Assembly (NCBI GenBank): GCA_015493625.1
Contig: WGCT01000351.1
Coordinates: 1-10,084 of the forward strand
Reading direction: 5' to 3'
DNA length: 10,084 nucleotides
DNA from: Draconibacterium sp.
GTDB taxonomy: Bacteria > Bacteroidota > Bacteroidia > Bacteroidales > Prolixibacteraceae
Shown: piece after piece, positions 1 through 6,668 of the stretch
Numbering within the stretch: position 1 is the stretch's first letter
How the letters are laid out: every line of letters begins with the position of its first letter
Position numbers and translations under genes: made by a program
Notes under the pieces: generated by a model
Databases searched by the model: none
Seen by the model: the letters and a program-made list of their open reading frames with translations, nothing else
What the model was told of the DNA's origin: nothing

Positions 1-303
1 TTACAAGACAATTTCAATTTAAAGTTTCCTCAACAAAACCATTGGATTGGACAGGGACTCGACACCAGTGAAATTTTCAATGCAAAAAGAAATATACCGC
101 TTTCAATTTATAGCCATATTTTACCAAATTACATAGCAGAGAATCATGTTATTTTTGAAGATAAAGTGATTCGCTTCGATTCTTTATTTACCATTACTAA
201 CGAAACTAATCTAAACAAAATTAATGCTGTTGAGGAGCTATTCGAAGATTACTCTTTTTTAAATAACTATGTTTGTGTCGAGAACAAAATCTGGCCTGAA
301 TAG
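1..303 (+). CDS. C-terminal fragment of an unrecognised protein
   Basis: An open frame runs from the first base to a TAG at 301-303, giving about 100 residues with no internal start needed, so the gene begins outside the window. The fragment is soluble-looking, rich in Asn, Ile, Phe and Glu, and has no membrane segment or Cys cluster. Readable landmarks are NHWIGQGLD near the start, IPLSIYSHILPNYIAEN in the middle and NNYVCVENKIWPE at the end. I do not recognise the family. It ends only 27 bp before manA on the same strand, so the two are probably co-transcribed; that closeness does not by itself reveal a function. Confidence 0.7.
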   Translation, partial: LQDNFNLKFPQQNHWIGQGLDTSEIFNAKRNIPLSIYSHILPNYIAENHVIFEDKVIRFDSLFTITNETNLNKINAVEELFEDYSFLNNYVCVENKIWPE

Positions 304-330
304 TAATAAATAACACATCAATAAAATATT

Positions 331-1314
331 ATGAGCGATTTGTATCCAATAAAATTTAAACCCATTTACCTCGATAAAATTTGGGGTGGTAACCGCATTA
401 AAACGGTATTGAACAAAGATTTTGGGCAACTGCCAAATTGTGGGGAAAGCTGGGAAATATCGGGTGTCGAAGGAAACGTATCGATTGTTGACAATGGTTT
501 TCTTGCAGGAAATAGTTTGCAGGAGCTTGTAGAAATTTATATGGGCGACCTTGTTGGCGACGAAATTTACAAGAAATTTGGCGACGAATTTCCTTTGCTA
601 ATTAAATTTATCGATGCCCAGCAAGACCTCTCTATTCAGGTTCACCCCAACGATGAGTTATCGAAAAAACGCCATAATGCTTACGGGAAAACCGAAATGT
701 GGTACATTATTGATGCCGATGAAAATGCATTAATCAATTCGGGGTTTAACGGCGAAGTAACGAAAGAAAAGTATTTAAAACATGCTGAAAACGGAACGCT
801 TACCGAGTTACTTCATTACGACAAGGTAAAACCGGGCGATGTGTTTTTTATTCCGGCAGGTCGTGTTCATGCAATTGGAAAAGGAATTTTGGTTGCCGAA
901 ATTCAGCAAACATCAGATGTTACCTACCGTATTTTCGACTACAACCGAAAAGACGACAAAGGCAATTTGCGCGAGTTGCATACCGAACTTGCCATCGATG
1001 CCATCGACTTTTCGTACCTCGACGAGTATAAAACAAAATACAGTGTTGAGCGAAACAAATCGACTGAAATTGTTAGTTGTAACTATTTTACAACCAATAT
1101 TCTCGAATTCGATACCCGCATCGAAAAAGATTATTTTCAGCTCGATTCATTTGTTATTTACATCTGTTTAGAAGGCGATTTCGAAATTGAATATGACGAA
1201 AAAACAGTACCGATTTCGAAAGGCGAAACCGTATTAATCCCGGCTAGTTTAGATGCTTATCAGCTGAATCCTCTTTCGGAAAAAGTAAAAATGCTCGAAG
1301 TTTATATTAAATAA
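331..1314 (+). CDS. manA: Mannose-6-phosphate isomerase, class I (type I PMI)
   Basis: Cytoplasmic zinc enzyme interconverting mannose-6-phosphate and fructose-6-phosphate, which links glycolysis to GDP-mannose and GDP-fucose for surface glycans or lets mannose be used as carbon. The 327 residues fit the short bacterial class I form (about 310-320). The cupin metal site is visible: QVHP at 103-106 supplies Gln103 and His105, KTEMWYI supplies Glu122, and GRVHAIG supplies His180. The substrate-binding Arg lies in the TYRIFDYNR stretch (Arg200). A second cupin-like beta domain fills the last 80 residues. The ATG at 331 is chosen because the conserved N-terminal PIKFKPIYLDKIWGG starts right behind it. 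It follows the upstream partial gene by 27 bp. All key residues appear intact. Confidence 0.95.
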   Translation: MSDLYPIKFKPIYLDKIWGGNRIKTVLNKDFGQLPNCGESWEISGVEGNVSIVDNGFLAGNSLQELVEIYMGDLVGDEIYKKFGDEFPLLIKFIDAQQDLSIQVHPNDELSKKRHNAYGKTEMWYIIDADENALINSGFNGEVTKEKYLKHAENGTLTELLHYDKVKPGDVFFIPAGRVHAIGKGILVAEIQQTSDVTYRIFDYNRKDDKGNLRELHTELAIDAIDFSYLDEYKTKYSVERNKSTEIVSCNYFTTNILEFDTRIEKDYFQLDSFVIYICLEGDFEIEYDEKTVPISKGETVLIPASLDAYQLNPLSEKVKMLEVYIK

Positions 1315-1376
1315 TGCAGGCGAATATTCACGAAATTTAGTAATTTAAACACCTCATTAATTCTAACTGTCTCTGA

Positions 1377-1985
1377 ATGGAAATTAAAGATGCCCGTTTT
1401 ATTGTAAGCAATACAAACGTAGAAAAATGTCCGAAACCCGACCGTCCTGAATATGCTTTTATTGGTCGCTCAAACGTTGGAAAATCGTCGTTAATAAATA
1501 TGCTAACCAATAAAAAGTCGTTGGCAAAAACGTCGGGGAGGCCAGGGAAAACACAATTAATTAACCATTTTCTTATAAACAACGAATGGTATTTGGTCGA
1601 TTTGCCCGGATATGGATATGCTAAAGTTCCTAAAAAAGAACGAGTAAAGTGGGAGCAATTTCTAAAACGGTATATTCTGAAACGAGAAAATCTATACTGT
1701 CTGTTTGTGTTAATCGACTCGCGCCACCCGGCACAACAAGTCGATTTAAAGTTTATGGAGTGGCTCGGAATCAGCGAAGTACCTTTTTCAATTGTCTTCA
1801 CAAAAACCGATAAGCTAAAACCCGAGGAGCTGGAGCAAAATTTAAAAGCTTACGAAGAGAAACTTTTTGAAACATGGGAAACCATGCCGGGTTATTTCGT
1901 TTCGTCGTCGGAAACAGGTGCTGGCAAAGACGAAATACTCGAGTTTATTGAAAATATCAATCATCCCGAAAAACAGTTGGAATAA
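1377..1985 (+). CDS. engB: Ribosome biogenesis GTP-binding protein EngB (YsxC/YihA)
   Basis: TRAFAC-class GTPase needed for late assembly of the 50S subunit, acting in the cytoplasm. The 202 residues match the family length. GTPase motifs are in order: G1 GRSNVGKS (30-37), the G2 threonine in GKTQ (Thr59), G3 DLPG (75-78) followed by the family-typical YGYAKVP, G4 TKTD (142-145), and a G5-like SSSETGAGK near 176-184. The start is an ATG 62 bp after manA; the N-terminus [11 protein letters not shown] is the normal EngB beginning. No clear promoter stands between manA and this gene, so it may be read from upstream. Nothing is odd in the sequence. Confidence 0.95.
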   Translation: MEIKDARFIVSNTNVEKCPKPDRPEYAFIGRSNVGKSSLINMLTNKKSLAKTSGRPGKTQLINHFLINNEWYLVDLPGYGYAKVPKKERVKWEQFLKRYILKRENLYCLFVLIDSRHPAQQVDLKFMEWLGISEVPFSIVFTKTDKLKPEELEQNLKAYEEKLFETWETMPGYFVSSSETGAGKDEILEFIENINHPEKQLE

Positions 1986-1994
1986 AAATATAGT

Positions 1995-2025
1995 GTTGAA
2001 TTATTAAATGTAAAGATTAACTTTG
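1995..2025 (+). promoter_or_regulatory. Bacteroidota-type promoter of prs
   Basis: The box TAACTTTG at 2018-2025 matches the Bacteroidota -7 consensus TAnnTTTG exactly. A GTTG at 1995-1998 gives the -33 element (consensus TTTG) with a 19-bp spacer, which is the usual distance. Transcription would start around 2031, leaving a leader of about 25 nt before the prs ATG. Inferred from consensus only. Confidence 0.65.
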
Positions 2026-2057
2026 CATAAATCCAAATTAAACTAACAATTATTGAA

Positions 2058-2999
2058 ATGGGGTCGAAAAGTCACACTTTAAAAATTTTTACGGGACGTA
2101 CAACCCGGTTACTAACAGAAAAAATATGCGATAGTCTGGGTGTCGACCTTGGAAAATCGTCGTGTCCGGTATTTGCCGACGGAGAATTTGAACCATGCTA
2201 CGAAGAGACAATTCGTGGAGCTCATGTTTTTATCGTTCAGTCAACCCCACCGTCGGCCGATAATTTACTCGAACTTTTATTAATGATTGATGCGGCAAAA
2301 CGGGCAAGTGCCTACAAAGTAATTGCCGTAATACCCTATTTTGGATATGCCCGCCAAGACCGAAAAGACAAGCCACGCGTTTCAATCGGAGCTAAACTTG
2401 TTTCCGATTTAATTTCAGTGGCCGGAGTAGACAGGGTAATTACAATGGATTTACATGCCGATCAGATTCAGGGATTTTTTAATGTTCCGGTCGATCATTT
2501 ATATGCTTCGGCACATTTTATTCCATACATCGAAAAAATGGGACTTGAAGATATTGTTATTGCTTCGCCCGATGTTGGCGGAACAAAACGTGCCAACACT
2601 TATGCCAAAATGCTTGAAACCGAAATGGTAATTTGCCACAAAACAAGAGCCCGGGCAAACGAAGTAGGAACAATGACCGTTATTGGCGATGTAAAAGGGA
2701 AAGATGTAATATTGGTTGATGATATGATTGATACTGCCGGAACAATTACAAAAGCAGCTAACCTGATGATTGAGGCAGGGGCAAAAAGTGTAAGAGCCTT
2801 TGCTGCACATGGCGTTCTCTCGGGACCGGCAATTGAGCGGATAAAAAATTCAGCTCTCGAAGAGGTCTATTTTACCGACTCAATTCATAAGAATGTTACC
2901 TGCGAGAAAATAAAATACATTACCATTGCCGATGCTTTTAGCGAAGCCATCAGACGAGTTTATAAAAACCAATCAATTAGCTCGTTATATTATCGGTAG
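2058..2999 (+). CDS. prs: Ribose-phosphate pyrophosphokinase (PRPP synthase)
   Basis: Makes phosphoribosyl pyrophosphate from ribose-5-phosphate and ATP, the precursor of purines, pyrimidines, NAD, histidine and tryptophan. The 313 residues fit class I enzymes. Seen in order: DGEF (41-44), the ATP-binding RQDRK (99-103), the metal-binding DLHADQIQGFF (from 131, His133), PDVGG (171-175), the flexible catalytic loop HKTR with Lys195 and Arg197, and the PRPP signature VDDMIDTAGT (220-229). It has its own promoter just upstream. It is followed by rplY after 215 bp, the order prs-rplY-pth also known from Bacillus subtilis (prs-ctc-spoVC). The C-terminus SISSLYYR is a normal end for this family. 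Confidence 0.97.
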   Translation: MGSKSHTLKIFTGRTTRLLTEKICDSLGVDLGKSSCPVFADGEFEPCYEETIRGAHVFIVQSTPPSADNLLELLLMIDAAKRASAYKVIAVIPYFGYARQDRKDKPRVSIGAKLVSDLISVAGVDRVITMDLHADQIQGFFNVPVDHLYASAHFIPYIEKMGLEDIVIASPDVGGTKRANTYAKMLETEMVICHKTRARANEVGTMTVIGDVKGKDVILVDDMIDTAGTITKAANLMIEAGAKSVRAFAAHGVLSGPAIERIKNSALEEVYFTDSIHKNVTCEKIKYITIADAFSEAIRRVYKNQSISSLYYR

Positions 3000-3026
3000 A
3001 GGAATTTAAATGATACAACGGTAAAA

Positions 3027-3057
3027 CTTTTTACAAAAGCTAAACTATTGTAAAGAG
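3027..3057 (+). repeat. Inverted repeat 3' of prs
   Basis: Positions 3027-3036 pair with 3048-3057 over ten bases, nine Watson-Crick and one G-U, around an 11-nt loop. The core arms are TTTACAA and TTGTAAA. The stem is AT-rich and not followed by a clean T run, so it is a poor intrinsic terminator. It may stabilise the prs mRNA end or be a protein-binding site, or it may be chance. Confidence 0.3.
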
Positions 3058-3103
3058 GTTAATTTATTTGGTTGAAACCCTCGGTATTCTAAATCCATTA
3101 ATG

Positions 3104-3111
3104 TATATTTG
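3104..3111 (+). promoter_or_regulatory. Promoter -7 box of the rplY operon
   Basis: TATATTTG at 3104-3111 fits TAnnTTTG exactly and is followed by CACCGC, a context often seen at Bacteroidota start sites. No TTTG lies at the ideal -33 distance: the nearest, at 3067-3070, is too far. Transcription from here would begin near 3118 and give a leader of about 97 nt before rplY. Confidence 0.5.
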
Positions 3112-3120
3112 CACCGCTTT

Positions 3121-3184
3121 TTCAGTAAGCAAGCAAGTTAGTTATGCATGCTGTTTGTCCTGCCTCACGGCGGGAAGGGCTGAG
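3121..3184 (+). promoter_or_regulatory. Candidate structured 5' leader of rplY
   Basis: Hand folding gives a three-way junction. The closing helix P1 pairs 3121-3126 with 3179-3184 (6 bp, two G-U). P2 pairs AGCAAGCA (3128-3135) with TGCATGCT (3145-3152), seven pairs around one A-A mismatch. P3 pairs CCTGCC (3159-3164) with GGCGGG (3169-3174) over a TCAC loop. P3 is strikingly GC-rich for this AT-rich spacer and has no T run after it, which argues against a terminator. Since L25 binds 5S rRNA, itself a three-way junction, an autoregulatory leader is conceivable. No family was recognised, and no covariation evidence is available. Confidence 0.35.
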
Positions 3185-3214
3185 TACCATAATTATTAAC
3201 GTAAATTATTAAAA

Positions 3215-3847
3215 ATGAAGACAGTAGTTATTAAAGGTCAAAAAAGAGAGACCGTTGGAAAAAAAGAGGCGAAAAAACTTCGCGCACAAGAAATTGTTCC
3301 TGCCGTTTTATACGGAGGAGAAGAACCTATCCATTTTGCCGTTCCGTTTAGCGAATTAAGGCATTTGGTTTACACTCCAAGTGTGTTCCTGATTGACCTC
3401 GATATTGACGGAACAATCTATCCGGCAATGATGCAAGATATTCAATGGCATCCGGTTAACGAGCAAGTTTTACACGTCGATTTTCTGAAAATTACCGACG
3501 ACAAACCAATAAAAATTGAAGTTCCTGTTGCAGTTTCAGGATTGGCAAAAGGAATTAAACAGGGGGGGAAATTAAGTAAAAACCTTCGCCGACTTAAAGT
3601 AAAAGCATTGGCGAAAGACCTACCCGATACAATCGATATTGATGTTACCGATGTAGCTCTTGGACAGAGTATTAAAGTTGTCGACATAAATATCGATAAT
3701 GTTGAAATTTTAGATACCAAATCGAATGTAATTGTTGCCGTAACAATAACAAGAGCTGCTAAATCTGCCGGAGATTTGGGTGAAGAAGGTGAAGAGGGAG
3801 AAGAAGGAACTGAAGGAGCTGAAACTGAAGCTAAAACTGAAGAATAA
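3215..3847 (+). CDS. rplY: 50S ribosomal protein L25 (general stress protein Ctc type)
   Basis: Component of the large ribosomal subunit that binds loop E of 5S rRNA. At 210 residues it is the long Ctc/TL5 form, not the short 94-residue enterobacterial one. The N-terminal L25 beta-barrel spans about 4-92 (GQKRETVGKKEAKKLR, then VPAVLYGGE), and the TL5-type C-terminal beta domain spans about 98-182. The last 25 residues are a low-complexity acidic tail of Glu and Gly with some Ala and Thr. The ATG follows an AT-rich leader and matches the conserved N-terminus. A run of seven G at 3562-3568 sits in the Gln-Gly-Gly codons, in frame. pth starts 17 bp downstream, so the two are surely co-transcribed. 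Confidence 0.95.
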   Translation: MKTVVIKGQKRETVGKKEAKKLRAQEIVPAVLYGGEEPIHFAVPFSELRHLVYTPSVFLIDLDIDGTIYPAMMQDIQWHPVNEQVLHVDFLKITDDKPIKIEVPVAVSGLAKGIKQGGKLSKNLRRLKVKALAKDLPDTIDIDVTDVALGQSIKVVDINIDNVEILDTKSNVIVAVTITRAAKSAGDLGEEGEEGEEGTEGAETEAKTEE

Positions 3848-3864
3848 ACTTTAAATACAATTCT

Positions 3865-4431
3865 GTGAAGTATTTAATTGCCGGTCTCGGTAATATCGGA
3901 CCAGAATATAAAAATACTCGCCATAATATTGGCTTTAAAATATTGGATGCTCTTGCCGGAGCGTCCAATATTAGTTTTAACGACAAACGCTACGGATTTG
4001 TTGCTGAATACAAATATAAGGCGCGTACCTTTATCTTGTTAAAGCCAACTACTTACATGAATCTTAGCGGCCGGGCAGTAAATTACTGGCTGCAAAAAGA
4101 GAAAATTCCAATTCAAAATCTTTTGGTTTTGGTCGACGATATTGCTCTGCCTTTCGGAACAATTCGGGTTCGTGCTAAAGGTGGCGATGGCGGACACAAC
4201 GGACTGGGAAATATAAATCAGGTTCTGGGACGGAACGATTATGCGCGTTTACGTTTTGGTATCGGCGACCATTATCATAAAGGTTTTCAGGTCGACTATG
4301 TTTTAAGCGACTGGACGAACGAAGAGGAGAAAGAACTTCCATTTAAAATTGATACTTGTATTGAAATTATTAAAAGTTTCGGAACAATTGGTACTGAACG
4401 AACAATGAATTTTTTCAATAAAAAAAAGTAG
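3865..4431 (+). CDS. pth: Peptidyl-tRNA hydrolase (GTG start)
   Basis: Cleaves the ester bond of peptidyl-tRNAs dropped from stalled ribosomes, recycling tRNA; usually essential. The 188 residues match bacterial Pth. Active-site landmarks are all present: Asn10 in AGLGNIG, catalytic His20 in NTRHNIGF, Asn66 in TYMNLSG, the DD pair at 91-92 in LVDDIALPFG, and Asn112 in GGHNGLGNI. The start is GTG at 3865, because MKYLIAGLGNIG is the family N-terminus and no ATG lies in frame between the rplY stop and this motif. Its stop codon directly abuts the ATG of the next gene, suggesting translational coupling with the S4 protein. Confidence 0.96.
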   Translation: MKYLIAGLGNIGPEYKNTRHNIGFKILDALAGASNISFNDKRYGFVAEYKYKARTFILLKPTTYMNLSGRAVNYWLQKEKIPIQNLLVLVDDIALPFGTIRVRAKGGDGGHNGLGNINQVLGRNDYARLRFGIGDHYHKGFQVDYVLSDWTNEEEKELPFKIDTCIEIIKSFGTIGTERTMNFFNKKK

Positions 4432-4809
4432 ATGACCGAAAATGTAAGAGTAGACAAATGGTTGTGGGCGGTACGGATTTTTAAAACCCGGAGTTTGGCT
4501 GCCGAAGCATGTAAAAAAGGGCATGTTCTGCTCGGAGACACTGCACTGAAACCTTCTCGCACTATTTCTGTTGGAAACATTTTAAAAGTTCGTAAAGCAC
4601 CAATAACACGCAGTTTTAAGGTTCTGGCCTTAACAGGAAAACGGATGTCGGCAAAATTGGCTGTCGATTTTGTTGAAGATGTTACCCCGCCCGAAGAGAC
4701 CGAGATTCTGGATATTCAAAAGAATATGCGTTGGATTGCCCGCGACCGGGGAACAGGACGCCCTACAAAAAAAGATCGTCGCGAACTCGACGACTTTTTT
4801 GAGGCTTAA
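4432..4809 (+). CDS. hslR: S4-domain RNA-binding protein, Hsp15/RqcP family
   Basis: Small basic protein of 125 residues. The S4 RNA-binding domain covers about 5-52 (VRVDKWLWAVRIFKTRS, then CKKGHVLLGDTALKPS), and the C-terminal tail RDRGTGRPTKKDRREL (104-119) is the Hsp15 hallmark. E. coli Hsp15 binds free 50S subunits still carrying peptidyl-tRNA, and the B. subtilis homologue RqcP (YabO) works with RqcH in tailing stalled chains. The gene starts right after the pth stop (TAG then ATG), so the pair is almost certainly translated together and points to a shared job on obstructed 50S subunits. Whether it acts as Hsp15 or as RqcP cannot be decided here, since no rqcH is in the window. Confidence 0.88.
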   Translation: MTENVRVDKWLWAVRIFKTRSLAAEACKKGHVLLGDTALKPSRTISVGNILKVRKAPITRSFKVLALTGKRMSAKLAVDFVEDVTPPEETEILDIQKNMRWIARDRGTGRPTKKDRRELDDFFEA

Positions 4810-4849
4810 TAGTTCTCTGCTTCTTTTTAATAAAACCATTCAATTTTAA

Positions 4850-5401
4850 ATGAAAAATATTATGCTGGCTGCACAACAAAAACGAAAAGAAAATATTGCT
4901 GAATATATTTTGTATCTCTATCAGGTAGAAGATTTAATTCGTGCTTTTCAATTCAATATAAATTTAATTGAAGCGAAGTTAGTTTCGAATTACAAAACTG
5001 ACGAAAAGACAACCGAAGAGATTAAAAACTGGTACAACAATTTGGTTGTTATGATGGAAAAAGAGGGGATAAAAGAGAAAGGGCATTTGCAATTTCTAAC
5101 CAACTTAATTGGCGATATCAACGAATTTCATATTCAACTTATGAATGCCGGAAGGGAAACAAATTACATTCACACTTTTAAAATAACAGCCGGCCTACTC
5201 AACGAACTGAAACAGAAAAATAAAAACGCTCAAAACGATATTCAACTTGGGCTCGACACCATTTATGGTTTTCTTTTGCTGAAAATTAAAAAAGTTGCAA
5301 TATCGCCCGAAACAGAAAATGCTGTAAAGCAACTTAGTAAGTGGTTGGGTAGTTTGTCGGAGTTGTATAAAAAGTTCGAAGCAGGAGATTTAGAGCTCTG
5401 A
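4850..5401 (+). CDS. DUF4924-like helical protein of unknown function
   Basis: A 183-residue protein, apparently all alpha-helical and cytoplasmic, with no signal peptide or membrane segment. The N-terminal stretch QQKRKENIAEYILYLYQVED (about 9-28) is what I recognise from a Bacteroidota-restricted family, recalled as DUF4924 (Pfam); its function is unknown to me. Charged Lys/Glu-rich helices alternate with Leu/Ile-rich faces, which suggests oligomerisation or protein binding. It lies 40 bp behind the Hsp15-like gene on the same strand without an obvious promoter, so it may belong to the rplY-pth operon. The start is ATG 4850; a second in-frame ATG four codons later (4862) is an alternative. 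Its last 12 bp overlap the tail of hydE on the other strand. Confidence 0.85.
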   Translation: MKNIMLAAQQKRKENIAEYILYLYQVEDLIRAFQFNINLIEAKLVSNYKTDEKTTEEIKNWYNNLVVMMEKEGIKEKGHLQFLTNLIGDINEFHIQLMNAGRETNYIHTFKITAGLLNELKQKNKNAQNDIQLGLDTIYGFLLLKIKKVAISPETENAVKQLSKWLGSLSELYKKFEAGDLEL

Positions 5402-6541
5402 TAATCTGTTTGCCCGGTTAAAAAAGTGTTTCGAGTCGCCCCATTCGTCGTACCCAATTTCGCTTCCGGCCAGTTCAACCCGTGCTTCTAAACAGTTTTT
5501 GCACAACTCTTTGTCTTCGTCTAAACAAGGTTTATCTTCGTACAGTTGATACTCTCTCCGATAATTGCACGGAGTAATATTTGGCATAATAATATTTGCC
5601 CCTACCGCCAGTGCTTTTTCGCGCCCCGCCGGGTCGATGGCTTGTAAAGCAGTTGCAGCAGCAATATTAATGTCGGGCATTAACAAGCGTAAAACAGCAA
5701 TCATATTCAGGGTTAAGTCGAATCGCTCCTGCTTTGGTTTTAGTAAATTCCGGGAGTTGTAAAGTGGAGTGTCTTCGTGTTCAATATACGGTCCCATTCC
5801 GCACATATCAATATCGAGCTCCTTAAAAAAGAGAAGGTCGTTGGCTAAATCGTCGTAGGTTTGAAACGGTAATCCAATCATAACGCCGGTTCCAACCTGG
5901 TAGCCGGTTGCCTTTAAATTGTGCAGGGCTTCAACCCTTTTTTCGAAAGAGTGAACTCTGTTTTTGGGGTGAATTTTATAATAGAGTTCTCTGCTCGACG
6001 ACTCAATTCGAAGCAAGTAACGGTGTGCGCCACTCTCTTTCCAGCGGATATAGGTTTCGCGCGACTGCTCGCCACAACTTAATGTAATCCCCAGTTCATT
6101 GTTCGAAAGTTGCTTAATCTTTTTCAGAAGTTTATCGATACGCTTTGTAAATGCCGGCGACTCAATTTCGCCCGACTGTAACACCACCGAAGCAAAACGA
6201 TTCTCCCACGCAAAACGGCACGACTCCAGAATTTCATCGTCGGTAGCATTATAACGAATCACATTCTTATTGCTTTTTCTTATGCCACAGTATAAACAAT
6301 CTTTTTCACAAACATTCGAAAATTCAATTAAACCCCTGAAATATACTTTGTTCCCAACAACCCTGTTCTTTGTTTTTTGCGACTCTTTTAAAAGGCCAAC
6401 TCTTTCGTCTCCTTTTGTTTGCAATAGTTGTATAATCTTTTGTTTGTCCAACTTAAATGAATTTGAAAAATAGAAGCAATGCCTTTCAATCCTACAAAAG
6501 TAGACATTTTTAACCTTAAGTTGTGTCAAATGTTTAATCAT
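5390..6541 (-). CDS. hydE: [FeFe]-hydrogenase maturation radical SAM protein HydE
   Basis: Radical SAM enzyme that helps build the 2Fe subcluster (dithiomethylamine/CN/CO ligands) of the [FeFe]-hydrogenase H-cluster. The radical SAM triad is CX3CX2C at Cys78, Cys82 and Cys85 within IEFSNVCEKDCLYCG. LQSGE (121-125), RYLLRIESS, and GTGVMIGLPFQTYDDL all follow the Thermotoga HydE pattern. A second cluster site, CX7CX2C (Cys339, Cys347, Cys350), keeps the spacing of that enzyme. At 383 residues it is about 35 longer than usual. The first 30 residues look non-coding (Cys, Phe and Tyr rich), and a TTG at 6449-6451 would give a more typical 353-residue protein. HydF and HydG are absent from the window. 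The related methylornithine synthase PylB is less likely, given the second Cys cluster. Confidence 0.9.
   Translation of the reverse strand: MIKHLTQLKVKNVYFCRIERHCFYFSNSFKLDKQKIIQLLQTKGDERVGLLKESQKTKNRVVGNKVYFRGLIEFSNVCEKDCLYCGIRKSNKNVIRYNATDDEILESCRFAWENRFASVVLQSGEIESPAFTKRIDKLLKKIKQLSNNELGITLSCGEQSRETYIRWKESGAHRYLLRIESSSRELYYKIHPKNRVHSFEKRVEALHNLKATGYQVGTGVMIGLPFQTYDDLANDLLFFKELDIDMCGMGPYIEHEDTPLYNSRNLLKPKQERFDLTLNMIAVLRLLMPDINIAAATALQAIDPAGREKALAVGANIIMPNITPCNYRREYQLYEDKPCLDEDKELCKNCLEARVELAGSEIGYDEWGDSKHFFNRANRLSEL
6495..6502 (-). promoter_or_regulatory. Possible -7 box for hydE inside its annotated 5' end
   Basis: Read on the minus strand, TACTTTTG matches TAnnTTTG. A TTTG lies upstream but with a 24-bp spacer, longer than the usual 19-21. 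If used, transcription would start within the first codons of the longer hydE frame and favour the TTG start at 6451. Weak evidence taken alone. Confidence 0.25.
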
Positions 6542-6550
6542 TTCAAGCAG

Positions 6551-6581
6551 GTTACGGTTAATATTGAGTGTACTATTTTTG
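6551..6581 (+). promoter_or_regulatory. Candidate promoter of wecB
   Basis: TATTTTTG at 6574-6581 fits TAnnTTTG. GTTA at 6551-6554 sits 19 bp upstream as an imperfect -33 element (TTA for TTG). It lies in the 127-bp divergent spacer between hydE and wecB and would give a leader of about 80 nt. Other AT-rich boxes nearer the gene are possible. Confidence 0.35.
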
Positions 6582-6668
6582 GTTAGATGTGAAATTGATT
6601 TAGCTAAGACAAATTAATCTCAATAAAAAGTAATATTTTTAGCAAGAATAAAATAGAACTTACATTAT

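Noticed and set aside
1366..1373. CTGTCTCT just before engB, resembling the start of the mosaic end
   Set aside because: Only eight bases match and the sequence then runs straight into the intact engB start, so it is a chance match.
1337..1801. Long open frame antisense to engB, and a similar one at 6887-7432 antisense to wecB
   Set aside because: Both mirror strongly conserved genes on the other strand, have compositions of shadow frames and match no known family.
3159..3174. Intrinsic terminator upstream of rplY
   Set aside because: The hairpin is followed by AAGGGCTGA, not a T run, so it lacks the terminator signature.
6562..6625. TATTGAG and CTCAATA inverted pair in the hydE-wecB spacer
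   Set aside because: Seven-base arms 50 bp apart in AT-rich DNA are expected by chance, and no other palindromic structure supports an operator.
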